64,000 bases of DNA from Microlunatus lacustris (GCA_039527025.1 BAAAJN010000015.1:30723-94722); one strand, 5' to 3'; numbered from the stretch's first letter, positions 7,892 through 16,809 are shown. Numbers and translations are program-made. The notes: generated by a model not told the origin, from the letters alone.

Positions 7892-9085
7892 GTGCGGGCC
7901 GTGGTGGTGGGGGCGGGGATCGGCGGTCTGGCCGCGGCTGTGGGTCTGCAGCAGGCCGGGACCGAGGTGCTGGTGCTGGAGCGGGCCGTCGACCTCCGAC
8001 CGGTCGGGGCCGGGCTCTCGATCTTCAGCAACGGGCTGACCGCGCTGGACGCCCTCGGCCTCGGCGCCGACCTGCGGGCCCGAGCCGCGGCGCCGAGCGG
8101 CATCCTGCGGGCCGGGCAGCGGCGACCTGACGGCCGCTGGCTGACCACGGTCCCGGCGGACGCGCTGCGCGACCTGCGCGTCGTGCACCGGGCGGCGCTG
8201 CAGGAGCTGCTGCTCGGCGCGCTCGCCCCGGGCACGGTGTGGTACGGCGTCGAGGTCCGGACCGTCTCCGGGGAGGCCGGGAACGTGGTCGTCGACACCA
8301 CGGCGTCCGGCCCCGGCGCGGTGGACGGCCCCGTCGCCGTGGTCGTGGCGGCGGACGGGCTGCGCAGCCGGGTGCGGGCGTCCTGGCCGCACGACCCGGG
8401 CCTGCGCTACGCCGGGTACACCGCGTGGCGCGGCGTCACCGCGGATCCGGTGGACCTCGACGGCGGGGCGGGGGAGACCTGGGGCCGCGGCCTGCGGTTC
8501 GGCGTCGCCCCGCTGGGTGACGGTCGCGTCTACTGGTTCGCGGTCGCCTCCGTCCCCGCCGGGGGCCGGACCCCTGACGAGCACGCCGAGGTGCGACGGC
8601 TGTTCGGGCGCTGGCACGCGCCGGTGCCCGCGCTCCTCGAGGCGACCGACCCGGCCGCGGTCCTGCGCCACGACGTGCACGACCTCGCCCACCCGTTGCG
8701 CACGTTCCGGCGCGGCGGCTGCGTGCTGCTCGGCGACGCCGCTCACGCCATGACCCCGGACCTCGGCCAGGGCGGCAACCTGGCGCTGGAGGACGGCGTC
8801 ACCCTGGCCCGCCTGCTGGGCGCCCAGGCCCGCGAGGAGCAGCCGGACCCGACGGCCCTCGACGCGGCCCTCGCCCGCTACGACCGGCTGCGCCGTCGCC
8901 GGACCCGACCGGTGGCTCGGCAGGCGCGTGCCCTCGGCCGGATGGGCCAGGTCGCAGACCCGGTGGCCGCCGCCCTGCGGGACGCCGTCCTGCGGCGCGT
9001 CCCGCCGTCGGCGGCCGCGTCCCGGGTGCGGGCCATGCAGGCCTGGGAGCCGCCGCCCGCTTGCGCCGACCTTGCGCGGCCCTGA
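7892..9085 (+). CDS. FAD-dependent monooxygenase (PHBH/UbiH type)
   Basis: 397 residues from GTG 7892, with ribosome site AAGGGGGAG; an in-frame extension upstream covers the operator and is not coding. The dinucleotide-binding GAGIGGLAAAVGL is at residues 8-20 with ERA closing the Rossmann motif, the DG segment AADGLRSRVR near 155, and the FAD-ribityl GD motif VLLGDAAHAMTPDLGQGGN near 285. These enzymes hydroxylate aromatic or small hydrophobic substrates with NAD(P)H and oxygen. TetR control suggests induction by a xenobiotic or aromatic compound. Substrate unknown. Confidence 0.87.
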   Translation: MRAVVVGAGIGGLAAAVGLQQAGTEVLVLERAVDLRPVGAGLSIFSNGLTALDALGLGADLRARAAAPSGILRAGQRRPDGRWLTTVPADALRDLRVVHRAALQELLLGALAPGTVWYGVEVRTVSGEAGNVVVDTTASGPGAVDGPVAVVVAADGLRSRVRASWPHDPGLRYAGYTAWRGVTADPVDLDGGAGETWGRGLRFGVAPLGDGRVYWFAVASVPAGGRTPDEHAEVRRLFGRWHAPVPALLEATDPAAVLRHDVHDLAHPLRTFRRGGCVLLGDAAHAMTPDLGQGGNLALEDGVTLARLLGAQAREEQPDPTALDAALARYDRLRRRRTRPVARQARALGRMGQVADPVAAALRDAVLRRVPPSAAASRVRAMQAWEPPPACADLARP

Positions 9086-9182
9086 GCGGTGGCCGGCTCC
9101 GCCGGTTCAGGACCGGTCCAGGACGGCGGGGGAGAACAGGTGGCACCGGCGACACGGTCGCCCCGACCTCACCACTGCGTCA

Positions 9183-9770
9183 TGCCGCCCCTGCTCCGCT
9201 GGCAGACGGACTTCCCGCCCGTCACCGACGCGCGGCTCAGCGCCGTTGGGGCCGCCGGGGCCCGCCTGGTCTACGCCGACGACACCTGGATGTACGGACG
9301 GGTGGACGGCCCGATGACTCCGCAGACCCCGGACCGGCCGGTGAGCAGCCGGGAGCGGGGTCCGCTCGCTGATCGCCGGCAACATCTTCGGGGCCGCCCG
9401 GCGGGGCCGGTCGCGCACTGGTTCGGCGACACCGACGTCCCGATCACCCCGACCTTCGTCGACGACTTCGCCCGCACGCTGGCCGCGGTGGGCACGTGAC
9501 AGCAGTGCCTCGGCGGTCTGGCACGTCCCGCACCCGGCTCCGACCACCGGGCGGGCCCTGGTGGCCAAGGCGTTCCGGCAGACCGGGCACCCGGTGCGGC
9601 TGCAGCGCCACAGCGCCCGCCAGCTGCGGGTACTGGGGCTGGTCGCGCCGGTGGCCCGGGCCGGCGCGGAACTGGTCTACCAGTTCGAGCAGCCGTTCGT
9701 GGTGGACGGCGCCGCGACGCGGGACCGCTACGGCGTCCAGCGCACCCGCTACCGCGACGGGGTGCCGGCC
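9183..9770 (+). pseudogene. Decayed NAD-dependent epimerase/dehydratase
   Basis: Recognisable epimerase pieces are scattered over two or three frames: TDFPPVTDARL and GARLVYADDTWMYGRVDGPMT at 9210-9310, IAGNIFGAARRGRS at about 9372-9415, FGDTDVPITPTFVDDFARTL at 9423-9482, then WHVPHPAP and KAFRQTGHPVRL to LVYQFEQPFVVDG up to about 9710. The Rossmann N-terminus and the catalytic YxxxK part are missing and there are frame changes near 9365 and 9500. It cannot make an active enzyme. The last piece runs in frame into a membrane-protein remnant. Confidence 0.7.
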
Positions 9771-10215
9771 AGCTGGGCCGTGCTGCTCCTCCCCCCGCTG
9801 GCCCGGCAGGGTCTGCCGCTCCCGGTGGTGGTGCTGGCCACCACCTGGCTCGTGCTGCTGCCCGCCGCCCTGCTGGTCACCGCCGCCGCAGACGGCCGGC
9901 CGGGGGTGCGCGGCCTGCTGCGGTCGGTGCTGCGCCGGCCGCGCGGAGCGGGTCGGTGGCCCGCCGCGGTGCTGCCGGTTGCCCTTGCGACTGCTCGTGG
10001 CCACGGTCGCCGGCACCGCTGCCTGCGTGCTGCCGGCGGCTCTCCTGCACGGCTGCTTCAACGCCTCGGCCGACGAGGGCAGGCTGGTCGACACGGTGGT
10101 CACCGGGGTCGACGCCGATCTGCTCGGCACCGGGGTGGCCGTCCTCCTCAGTGCGGGGGCCCTCGCGGTACGCCGCACCGAGCGGCTCCGACGGGCTGGG
10201 GCCGGCCCAGGACGT
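9771..10215 (+). pseudogene. Remnant of a CPBP-type intramembrane protease
   Basis: Directly after the epimerase remnant, and in its frame, come two hydrophobic segments (LPVVVLATTWLVLLPAALLV) and a loop GVRGLLRSVLRRP. Near 9960 the coding sense moves to another frame: VATVAGTAACVLPAALLHGCFNASADEG and a final hydrophobic segment. PAxLLHxxFNAS resembles the last conserved helix of CPBP (Abi/CAAX) proteases. The EExxxR motif is absent, so the core was deleted. The identification rests on a short motif. Confidence 0.45.
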
Positions 10216-10217
10216 GA

Positions 10218-10263
10218 GAAGTCCGCGACCACCTGCTCGGGGGTTCAGGTGGTCGCGGACTTC
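10218..10263. repeat. Hairpin 1 of a tandem pair with conserved loop
   Basis: A perfect 17-bp stem (10218-10234 with 10247-10263; GAAGTCCGCGACCACCT and its complement) closed by the 12-nt loop GCTCGGGGGTTC. It starts right after the CPBP remnant. Strong enough to terminate transcription, but the loop shared with the next hairpin suggests more than a terminator. Confidence 0.8.
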
Positions 10264-10270
10264 GATCAGG

Positions 10271-10310
10271 GTGTCGGGGACCATGCTCGGGGGTTCATGG
10301 ACCCCGACAC
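10271..10310. repeat. Hairpin 2 of a tandem pair with conserved loop
   Basis: A 14-bp stem with one mismatch (GTGTCGGGGACCAT against ATGGACCCCGACAC) closed by exactly the same 12-nt loop, GCTCGGGGGTTC, as hairpin 1. The stems are unrelated in sequence. The two hairpins are 7 bp apart. Confidence 0.8.
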
Positions 10311-10406
10311 AGCCCCCACTCTAGAGGCGTTTCCCGGCGGTGGCGACCAGATCCGTGTCCACAAGCGGACATCGCCGAAACTGGACACGGACTGAGCCGC
10401 GGCGAG

Positions 10407-10628
10407 CTAGCGCCAGCGCTCGGCGATCCGCGCGGCGAGCTCGTAGATGCGCTTCTCGCCCGGTGTCTCCGACGGGTCGCGGCGCGCGGCGTCGCGGATG
10501 CGGGCGGCAATCTCGACCCGGACCTGCTGCTGGGCCTGGCGGAGGTCGTCCCCGACGCCGTAGTCGAAGTCGCGGGTGTCGAAACCGGCTTCCCGGAGGG
10601 CACCTTCCCCGGTCAGGTCGGACGACAT
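10407..10628 (-). CDS. Small charged hypothetical protein
   Basis: 73 residues from ATG 10628, preceded by GGGGAG. Acidic first third (GDDLRQ), then a strongly charged helical part rich in Arg/Ala/Glu (RVEIAARIRDAARRDPSETPGEKRI...). No membrane segment or known domain. The frame opens a little further upstream but the ribosome site favours this start. Isolated between the hairpin pair and the LAXTG protein gene. Function not recognised. Confidence 0.55.
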   Translation of the reverse strand: MSSDLTGEGALREAGFDTRDFDYGVGDDLRQAQQQVRVEIAARIRDAARRDPSETPGEKRIYELAARIAERWR

Positions 10629-10989
10629 GGCTGCTCCCCGGAGGTCGTGCCGAGGTCGGCGGGCCTCGGACGCGGCCAATCTGCTCCGCCAGGCTCAGGT
10701 GCGGGTCCACGTCTCTGCACCCGAGGCTCAGGAGATGCTCAGCATCACCGCAGGTGCCTGTCCGCACACGGCGTCAGCGCCTCCCGGGATGGACCCCGTC
10801 GGCGAAATCGGACCTGGGTGCGGCTGCCGGCCACCGAACCCCCGGGCAGCAGTCCCTGGCGCCGTTCACAGCGGCTGACCGGCGTTGTGGACAACCACTG
10901 CTCGTTGATGGTTGCTGTGTTCAGTCTGACCTGTTTGGATGCGTTGGTGGTCCTCCCGGGCCACCTGTCTGCTGGTTGACGAGGACGTC

Positions 10990-12219
10990 ATGGGCGCTGC
11001 TGGTGTGGCTCGGTGGGCCGTTGCCACCGCGATCGGGCTCAGTGCGGCTGCCGGGCTGCTCGTGTCAACGGGGGTCGATCGGGCGTACGCCGGGCCAGAC
11101 CCCGAACCGAGTTCGGTCTCGCGCTCCGCCGCGACGCCGATCCCCACGCCGGGCACCAGCGCGCAGCAGTCCCTACCAGCTCAGGGGCCCAGAACTGCGG
11201 AGGCGGCGCCTTCATCGAGGGCCGAGACGGGCCACACGCCCCTCCCGTCAGAACCGGCGCCCTCGACCGTTCTGCCACAAGCGACGCCGAGCCCAGCCCA
11301 GCCGCAGGCCTCGGTGACCTCGAGCCCCGGCCAGCCGCAGGCCTCGCGGACCCCGACTCCGAGTCCGGTGACGCCGCCCGCGGACGGGACCCCGACACCG
11401 AGGTTGGACCCTGAACCATCCGACGACGACCGCCGAGACGTTGCCGCTGCGGTGGAGCCGGTCGCTGATGACCGGTTGTACGTGGTGGTGGTGTCGCGTT
11501 GCGGAGGTGACCGCGGGGCCGCCGTGGAGGTCTCGCTCGCTCTCCTCAGCGAGGAGGACCTGGCGCTGACCTACGTCGTGACCGACGACAACGAGATCAC
11601 TCGTACTGGTGCTGTGACCTTGTCGGCGAAGGACGAGGGGGCGGAGTTTGAGATCGACGGGCTCTTCCCCGTGGGCGCCTACCGCCTGGACCTCTTCGCC
11701 GAGGGCGGCGAAGAGCCGATCACCGTGCAGAAATTCGAGGTTCTGCGCTGCCTCGTCCCCACGGTTCAGTGCGAACAGCTCACCTTGACCAACCCGGCCA
11801 CGAACCCGAGCGTCGGCGTCTACTACGCAGAAGGTTCGGAGGAGGCAGAGTTCGAGGATTTCGACTTGGAGCCGGGTCAGAGCCGAGTGCTGAGGACCGA
11901 CCAAGGGGTGATCCAGTGGGGCGCCGGCACCCTCGTGGGCGGGGCTGGGGAGAACTTCGCCGTGGCCGGCGCCGGGGAAGGAGACTCACAAGACGGTGGG
12001 ACGGTTGTGCCTGCCGACTGCGGCCAGGAGTCCCCGTCACCGCGGGCCGCCGCTACCCCCACCACCTCCGACCCAGGCTCTCGCCCTGACGTCGGGTTGG
12101 CCGATACCGGCGGGACCCCTTTCACCGTGGTGGCGCTCATCGGCGGGACTCTGTTGATCGCCGCCGGCGGCCTCGTCCTCGTGAAGCGCCGAGTTCCACG
12201 AGGACCATCGGAGTTCTGA
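10990..12219 (+). CDS. LAXTG-type cell-wall-anchored surface protein
   Basis: 409 residues from ATG 10990 (ribosome site GAGGA). Signal peptide at about 1-35 ending in AYAG; a Pro/Thr/Ser-rich stalk at about 40-140 with repeated SxPxQPQAS units; two beta-rich modules (about 150-350) of which one ends QKFEVLRC; a second low-complexity segment; then the sorting signal LADTG, a hydrophobic helix (VVALIGGTLLIAAGGLVLV) and the basic tail KRRVPR. LAXTG is the motif preferred by class E sortases of actinobacteria, which would link the protein to peptidoglycan. No sortase lies in the window. Ligand or role unknown. Confidence 0.78.
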   Translation: MGAAGVARWAVATAIGLSAAAGLLVSTGVDRAYAGPDPEPSSVSRSAATPIPTPGTSAQQSLPAQGPRTAEAAPSSRAETGHTPLPSEPAPSTVLPQATPSPAQPQASVTSSPGQPQASRTPTPSPVTPPADGTPTPRLDPEPSDDDRRDVAAAVEPVADDRLYVVVVSRCGGDRGAAVEVSLALLSEEDLALTYVVTDDNEITRTGAVTLSAKDEGAEFEIDGLFPVGAYRLDLFAEGGEEPITVQKFEVLRCLVPTVQCEQLTLTNPATNPSVGVYYAEGSEEAEFEDFDLEPGQSRVLRTDQGVIQWGAGTLVGGAGENFAVAGAGEGDSQDGGTVVPADCGQESPSPRAAATPTTSDPGSRPDVGLADTGGTPFTVVALIGGTLLIAAGGLVLVKRRVPRGPSEF

Positions 12220-12227
12220 GCACCACC

Positions 12228-12800
12228 ATGGTGAGTCCTGGTACCCGAGCGGGGTCGGCCGTCCTGATGTGGGCCGTGGTCGCCGTCCAGGCTTGTCAGG
12301 CGCTCTCCTTCGGGTTCATGGGGCTCGGCTGGGGCGGTGTTCTCTACACGGCGAACGTCGTGCAAGGCGTCGCACTCCTCACCGTGGCCGTCGTCCTGGC
12401 TGCCCGGCGCCGCCTCCTCGTGCTGCTGGTGCCGGTGGTGTCGATCCTGCTGAGTCTCGGGCTGCAACAGGTCGACACCCGGCTGACCGCACGAGCCTGC
12501 TCGGACGAGGCTAAGGCAGCCGTGGCAGAGCTCGGACTGGACTACGTGGTCGACGACGGGGACCCGTTCACGTACGTGCTGGCTTTCCCGCATGGCTGCG
12601 AGGCGCTCTTCGGCTCCAGCCAACCCGTGCCCACCGTCCTCCAGGACTACCGGGAAGCTGGCCGACGAGCCGGGTGGGAGATCACCAGCGATCCGAGCAG
12701 CAGCCGCGTCGAGATGAGCAACGCTCAGTGGACGGTGGAGGTGGAACCCGCCGACGAGGACGGCCTGGTCACCCTCCTCGTGCACCCACGGCGCACCTGA
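12228..12800 (+). CDS. Membrane-anchored hypothetical protein
   Basis: 190 residues starting 9 bp after the LAXTG gene, so probably co-transcribed with it. Three hydrophobic segments at about 10-30, 38-58 and 62-78 are followed by an extracytoplasmic or cytoplasmic domain of about 110 residues with two cysteines (ARACSDE and PHGCEAL) that could form a disulphide. No family recognised. Its position suggests a helper or partner of the surface protein, which is inference. Confidence 0.6.
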   Translation: MVSPGTRAGSAVLMWAVVAVQACQALSFGFMGLGWGGVLYTANVVQGVALLTVAVVLAARRRLLVLLVPVVSILLSLGLQQVDTRLTARACSDEAKAAVAELGLDYVVDDGDPFTYVLAFPHGCEALFGSSQPVPTVLQDYREAGRRAGWEITSDPSSSRVEMSNAQWTVEVEPADEDGLVTLLVHPRRT

Positions 12801-12851
12801 CCCCTGTCTGGGTTCGTGCGCAGAAGCCGGATCTTCTGCAGACGCTCGCAA

Positions 12852-12889
12852 GGGTCGACCCTCGTGCGAAGCTCGGAGTAGCCGACCGA
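12852..12889 (+). repeat. Dispersed repeat, leftmost degenerate copy
   Basis: GGTCGACCCTCGTGCGAAGC then TCGGAGTAGCCGACCG: a diverged version of the hairpin-plus-GTGGCCGACC repeat found throughout the region to the right, in the same orientation. It lies between two convergent genes. Confidence 0.6.
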
Positions 12890-12931
12890 TGTTGGGGACG
12901 CCCGCCGAGCGACTGTCTCGACGGAGCTTGC

Positions 12932-13678
12932 TCAAGGAGTGAGCAGCGATGCGGTAGTTGAGGTGCGGGTTCTGCCGGCGACGCGGCGTGCGACGACCAG
13001 GGTGATGGCGAAGTGGGCGGCGAACACGGTGGTGGATCCCACTTGGATGGCGGCGAGGACTGTGGGCTGGTCGGCGAGGTGGAACACGACTCGAGCGAGA
13101 AGGTTCGCGGCGGCCAGAGTCAGGGCGGTCAGTGTGCTGATGACGTAGGTGCGTCGTAGAGCCGGATGCCCACGCCAGTGGCGGGGTCCGCCGGAGAGCG
13201 GGTTGACCAGGAAACCGATCAACGGTCGCCCGGCTGCCAGGGAGATCAGGTAGGCGAGGACGAAGAGCGCTGGGACGACCGTGGTGGGCAAGAAGAAGGC
13301 TCGCGCTTCCCCGGCGAGGGCGGCGACGCCCGCGCAGACGCCCGCGACCACCAGGCCGGCGACCGCGGCGCCCGGGGACTCGCGGCGGGCGAGCCGCGCC
13401 GCGCAGGCGGCGACGGCGGTGACGCCGAGGGCGACGAACGCGGCCTCGAGTCCGGCGATGGCGTCTGCGGCCACAAAGGCGACCGTGGGCGCCGTGGCCG
13501 CGGCGAGGCCGACCGGCCCGCCGACGCGTTCCAGCGCGCGGTCTGCGGCGGCGCGCGCACCCGACTGCGGGGCAGGGTCGGGAAGCCCGAGCACGTTCCG
13601 TGCAGTTGCGCTGGGACTGCTGGGCCGGGCGTTGCGTTCACGGTGCTGGTCGCGGCTTCTGGTGGTCAGGTCGTTCAT
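12932..13678 (-). CDS. DUF3159-type multi-pass membrane protein
   Basis: 248 residues with a charged 60-residue N-terminus and about six membrane segments from residue 60 on. The pattern GGPVGLAAATAPTVAFVAA, the ...RPLIGFLVNPLSGGPRHWRGHPALRR loop and the following LTALTLAAANLLARVVFHLADQ match the actinobacterial DUF3159 family, whose function is not known. It follows the SDR gene by 48 bp on the same strand and may share its transcript. Confidence 0.72.
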   Translation of the reverse strand: MNDLTTRSRDQHRERNARPSSPSATARNVLGLPDPAPQSGARAAADRALERVGGPVGLAAATAPTVAFVAADAIAGLEAAFVALGVTAVAACAARLARRESPGAAVAGLVVAGVCAGVAALAGEARAFFLPTTVVPALFVLAYLISLAAGRPLIGFLVNPLSGGPRHWRGHPALRRTYVISTLTALTLAAANLLARVVFHLADQPTVLAAIQVGSTTVFAAHFAITLVVARRVAGRTRTSTTASLLTP

Positions 13679-13726
13679 CGTGTTCCTCCTGGTAGGTGGC
13701 TCGGTGTGTCCGGCTCCGGGATCTGG

Positions 13727-14671
13727 TCAGGCGGCGGCGAAGGCGGTTCGGGTGAGTTCCTCGGAGACTCGCCAGACCCGATCCGCTTCCTGGGTGCTGC
13801 GCAGCGGCGGGTAGAGGGGCTGCTCGGCTGGGGGTCCGCCGAGGTGGCCGGGGCCGGCTGGTCCGTAGAAGGCGCCGCCGCGGGCGTCGGGGTGGGTGGC
13901 GGCCATCAGGGCGGGGAGCCCGGCGGTGTCGACGGTGCCGAGGAGGATGCCGCGCCGGGAGAGGGTGCGGATGACCCGGCGTCCTGGGGTCTCCTGGGTG
14001 CGGCCGAGCTCGGGTCGGGCGGCGAGCAGGTTGGTGGGGGCGACGCCTGGGTGGGAGAGGTTGCTGGTGATGCCCCAGCCGTGGGCGCGGCTGCGCCGGT
14101 CCAGCTCGAGCCCGAACAGCCCGAAGGCGATCTTGGACTGGCCGTAGGCGCGCATGGCGTGGTAGCCGTGCTCGGAGTTGAGGTCGTCCCAGTCGATCCG
14201 GCCGGTGCGGGCGGCGATGCTGAGCTGAGAAGTCACTCGGGCCTGACCCGCGCGGAGCAGCGGGAGGAGGTGGGCGACGAGGGCGACGTGGCCGAGGTGG
14301 TTGGAGCCGAGCTGCAGCTCGAACCCGTCGGCCGTGGTCTGCCGGTCGGGCGGGGTCATCACGCCGGCGTTGTTGATGAGCAGGTGGATCGGGCGGCCCT
14401 CCCTGGTCAACGTGCGGCCGAGGGCGGCGACGGAGTCGAGGGAGGCGAGGTCGAGGTCGTGCAGGGTCAGGTCGGCGCCAGGCGTGCCCTGGCGGATCCG
14501 GGCGACCGCGGCCTCGCCCTTGGCGCGGTTGCGGACAGGCATCAGCACCTCCGCGCCGGCGGCGGCGAGGCGGGCGGCGATGCTGAGCCCCATGCCGTCG
14601 CTGGCGCCGGTGACGATGGCGCGTCGGCCAGTCAGGTCGGGAATGGTGATGTCGATGTGCTTGCGTGGCAT
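13727..14671 (-). CDS. Short-chain dehydrogenase/reductase
   Basis: 314 residues. The cofactor motif TGASDGMGLS is at 23-32, LHDLDLASLDSV near 70, the NNAG motif near 100, and the catalytic pair in YGQSK near 171 with the upstream Ser in QLSIAAR. Length and sequence fit the retinol-dehydrogenase-like SDRs that reduce or oxidise small alcohols and ketones with NADP(H). It is divergent from an MmyB-type XRE regulator, a frequent pairing in actinobacteria where the regulator controls the SDR. Substrate unknown. Confidence 0.87.
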   Translation of the reverse strand: MPRKHIDITIPDLTGRRAIVTGASDGMGLSIAARLAAAGAEVLMPVRNRAKGEAAVARIRQGTPGADLTLHDLDLASLDSVAALGRTLTREGRPIHLLINNAGVMTPPDRQTTADGFELQLGSNHLGHVALVAHLLPLLRAGQARVTSQLSIAARTGRIDWDDLNSEHGYHAMRAYGQSKIAFGLFGLELDRRSRAHGWGITSNLSHPGVAPTNLLAARPELGRTQETPGRRVIRTLSRRGILLGTVDTAGLPALMAATHPDARGGAFYGPAGPGHLGGPPAEQPLYPPLRSTQEADRVWRVSEELTRTAFAAA

Positions 14672-14972
14672 GACGGTTCTCCTGGGTCCAGTGGGTCGGT
14701 GGTACCACCGTCGCCGTCAACGCCCGGGTTGTGCAGGGCCTCCTCAGCCACGGATCGGCAGAACCAGGCTGAGCGGAGCACGTGGTCTCCAGGCAGCTGT
14801 GCCAGGAACGAGTTGCGGTGGCCCAGCAGTCCAGGTGCATCCGATACATCCGCAGCAGGAAGAGGGGGCGACGGCCGGTCGAGGGCAGAGGGGGATCAAC
14901 GGGCCGTGGCTGCCGTCCCGCGCTGCCGGTAGACAGGACCCCGTAAGGCACCGACAGCAGAAGGAGACGGGC
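14672..14972. promoter_or_regulatory. Divergent promoter region, SDR / XRE regulator
   Basis: 301 bp without a convincing gene. It must hold both promoters and, if the usual arrangement applies, the XRE protein's binding site. I see no clear long palindrome; the ribosome site of the regulator (AAGGAGA) is at its right edge. Confidence 0.5.
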
Positions 14973-15815
14973 GTGGCGATCGACAGAGCGGGACTGGCGG
15001 CGTTCCTGCGCCGCCGGCGCGAGTCCCTGCAGCCCGAAGACGTCGGCCTGCCCCGGGGTCAGCGCCGCCGCACCGCGGGCCTGCGCCGCGAAGAGGTCGC
15101 TGTCCTCTGCCACATGTCCACCGACTACTACTCCCGCATCGAGCGGGAACGGGGCCCGCAACCCTCAGAGCAGATGATCGCCTCCATAGCCCAAGGGCTG
15201 CACCTCACTCTCGACGAGCGGGACCATCTGTTCCGACTCGCCGGACACCACCCCCCGATGCGTGGTGGAGACAGCGAACACATCAGCCCCGGCCTGCTCC
15301 GCATCCTCGACCGACTCGACGACACCCCCGCCGAGATCGTCACCGAGCTCGGCGAGACGCTGCGGCAGTCACCGCTAGGCGTGGCGCTCACCGGCGACCT
15401 CACCCGGTACAGCGGCCCGGCCCGCAGCATCGGCTACCGGTGGTTCACCAACCCCGACACACGCCAGCTCTACGCTGAAGAGGACCACGCGTTCCTCAGC
15501 CGTCTGTTCGCCTCCGGGTTGCGCGCGGTCGCCACGCTGCGCGGTCCTGACTCCCGGGCCGTCCACCTGGCCGAGCTACTCCTCCCGCAGAGCGAGGAGT
15601 TCCGCACTATCTGGGACGCCCAAGAGGTCGGCATCCGTCCTCATGCGGTCAAGCAGTTCATCCACCCCGACCTCGGCGGACTGGAACTCAACTGCCAGTC
15701 CCTGCTGGACCCTGACCAGTCCCACCGGCTCCTCGTCTACACCGCCATCCCCGGCAGCGAAAGCCACGAGAAGCTGCAACTACTCTCCGTCATCGGAAGG
15801 CAAGCGATGATCTAG
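14973..15815 (+). CDS. XRE-family regulator with MmyB-like ligand-binding domain
   Basis: 280 residues from GTG 14973 (ribosome site AAGGAGA); an in-frame extension upstream is not coding. The N-terminal helix-turn-helix includes RRTAGLRREEVAVLCHMSTDYYSRIERERG at about 32-61. The C-terminal two thirds is the PAS-like MmyB domain (LTGDLTRYSG, RWFTNPDTRQLYAEED), which binds fatty-acid-like ligands in the family. Divergent from an SDR gene that it probably controls. Confidence 0.85.
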   Translation: MAIDRAGLAAFLRRRRESLQPEDVGLPRGQRRRTAGLRREEVAVLCHMSTDYYSRIERERGPQPSEQMIASIAQGLHLTLDERDHLFRLAGHHPPMRGGDSEHISPGLLRILDRLDDTPAEIVTELGETLRQSPLGVALTGDLTRYSGPARSIGYRWFTNPDTRQLYAEEDHAFLSRLFASGLRAVATLRGPDSRAVHLAELLLPQSEEFRTIWDAQEVGIRPHAVKQFIHPDLGGLELNCQSLLDPDQSHRLLVYTAIPGSESHEKLQLLSVIGRQAMI

Positions 15816-15822
15816 ACCGCTA

Positions 15823-15926
15823 TGTGCGCAACATCAGTGGCCGACCCTCGTGCGGAGCACGACACTGGCCGACCCTCGTGCGGAGCACGTCAGTAGTCGA
15901 CCGTCGTGCGGAGCGCAGTAGCCGAC
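15823..15926 (+). repeat. Dispersed repeat, about four tandem units
   Basis: Units of the form GTGGCCGACCCT-CGTGCGGAGCACG, period about 28 bp, progressively degenerate to the right (GTAGTCGACCGT, GCGCAGTAGCCGAC). Starts 8 bp after the XRE gene stop. Confidence 0.85.
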
Positions 15927-15970
15927 ACGGAACCGGGACGGGTGTCGCGGCCGGCGACCTGGGGTTGAGA

Positions 15971-16003
15971 AGCCTCGACCTTCCTCCCCAGGAGGCCGAG
16001 GCT
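15971..16003. terminator. Terminator-like hairpin
   Basis: AGCCTCG (15971-15977) pairs with CGAGGCT (15997-16003) and inside it CCTCC pairs with GGAGG around a 3-nt loop. It lies downstream of the XRE gene. The rest of 15927-16212 shows no gene. Confidence 0.5.
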
Positions 16004-16212
16004 CGCCACGACGTTCATGCGGCAGAAGCCGCCGAAGCGGCTACAGCTCCCCCCGACGTCAGGCTGAGGAAGCGGGCCGGACCCCTACAGGCACCGACTC
16101 CAAGACGCCCAAGCGCGCCGACGAGAACCAACCTACGCCGCTACGCGGAGCGCAGCCTGCCCTCTGCGCATCCACCGCCGTCTCCCGGTGCACCGCAGGC
16201 AGACGTTCGGAC

Positions 16213-16704
16213 CTAGGGCAGGCCCCGAGGGTCGGTCCGTGAGCGGATCGTGCCCCACGCGGAGGCGATGGCGGCAGCCGCCAGAAGAGCTCGCCTCACA
16301 CGATGGCCCCGATCCCACTGCTGCCTGACAGCACGCCAGTCAGCAGGGGGTGCGTCGCGTGGGTTCCAGGCACGAAGACGTGTGTTCATCGGCTCGTTGA
16401 CGACGAGCGTGACCGCAACGGCTGCCGCAACGCAGCCGGCCGCAAGCGCACGCCCTGTCGCGAGAGCAACCTTGTGCTGGCCGAGTGCGGTCAGGGAGGC
16501 CCCAGCAGCCGCAGCTGTTGCTGACAAGAACAGAGGCGGCGCCACACGTGACATGACCCGGTCCACCCGTTGTTGACCGGTGAGCCAGCCGGACCAGTCG
16601 GTGGCACGGCGCAGCCGAGCGGAGGGGTCTACGGCGACGATTCCGACGACGGCAGCGAGAGTGGTGAGGTGGGCGGTCTCCACCACCTCCACCCATCCCC
16701 TCAT
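16213..16704 (-). CDS. DUF1772 (anthrone oxygenase-like) membrane protein
   Basis: 163 residues from ATG 16704 (MRGWVEVVETAHLTTL); the frame extends upstream without family resemblance. Four hydrophobic segments, and the family hallmark VNEPMNTRLRAWNPRDAPPADWR followed by QWDRGHRVRRALL. A few DUF1772 proteins are linked to anthrone oxidation or nitroso synthesis, but most have no known role. Single gene between two repeat loci. Confidence 0.75.
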   Translation of the reverse strand: MRGWVEVVETAHLTTLAAVVGIVAVDPSARLRRATDWSGWLTGQQRVDRVMSRVAPPLFLSATAAAAGASLTALGQHKVALATGRALAAGCVAAAVAVTLVVNEPMNTRLRAWNPRDAPPADWRAVRQQWDRGHRVRRALLAAAAIASAWGTIRSRTDPRGLP

Positions 16705-16809
16705 GCCATCAGGGTGGACCCAGCCGAGACTCGGCACAAGCCTCGACGCCGTCCCAGGCGTCCTGGCCGATCGGATGGTGCCGCGACTGCGGCCATGCCG
16801 ATTCCGCGA

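Noticed and set aside
13166..14932. 588-codon rightward open frame over the DUF3159 and SDR genes
   Set aside because: Gly/Val-rich antisense shadow; the leftward genes have clear motifs and codon bias.
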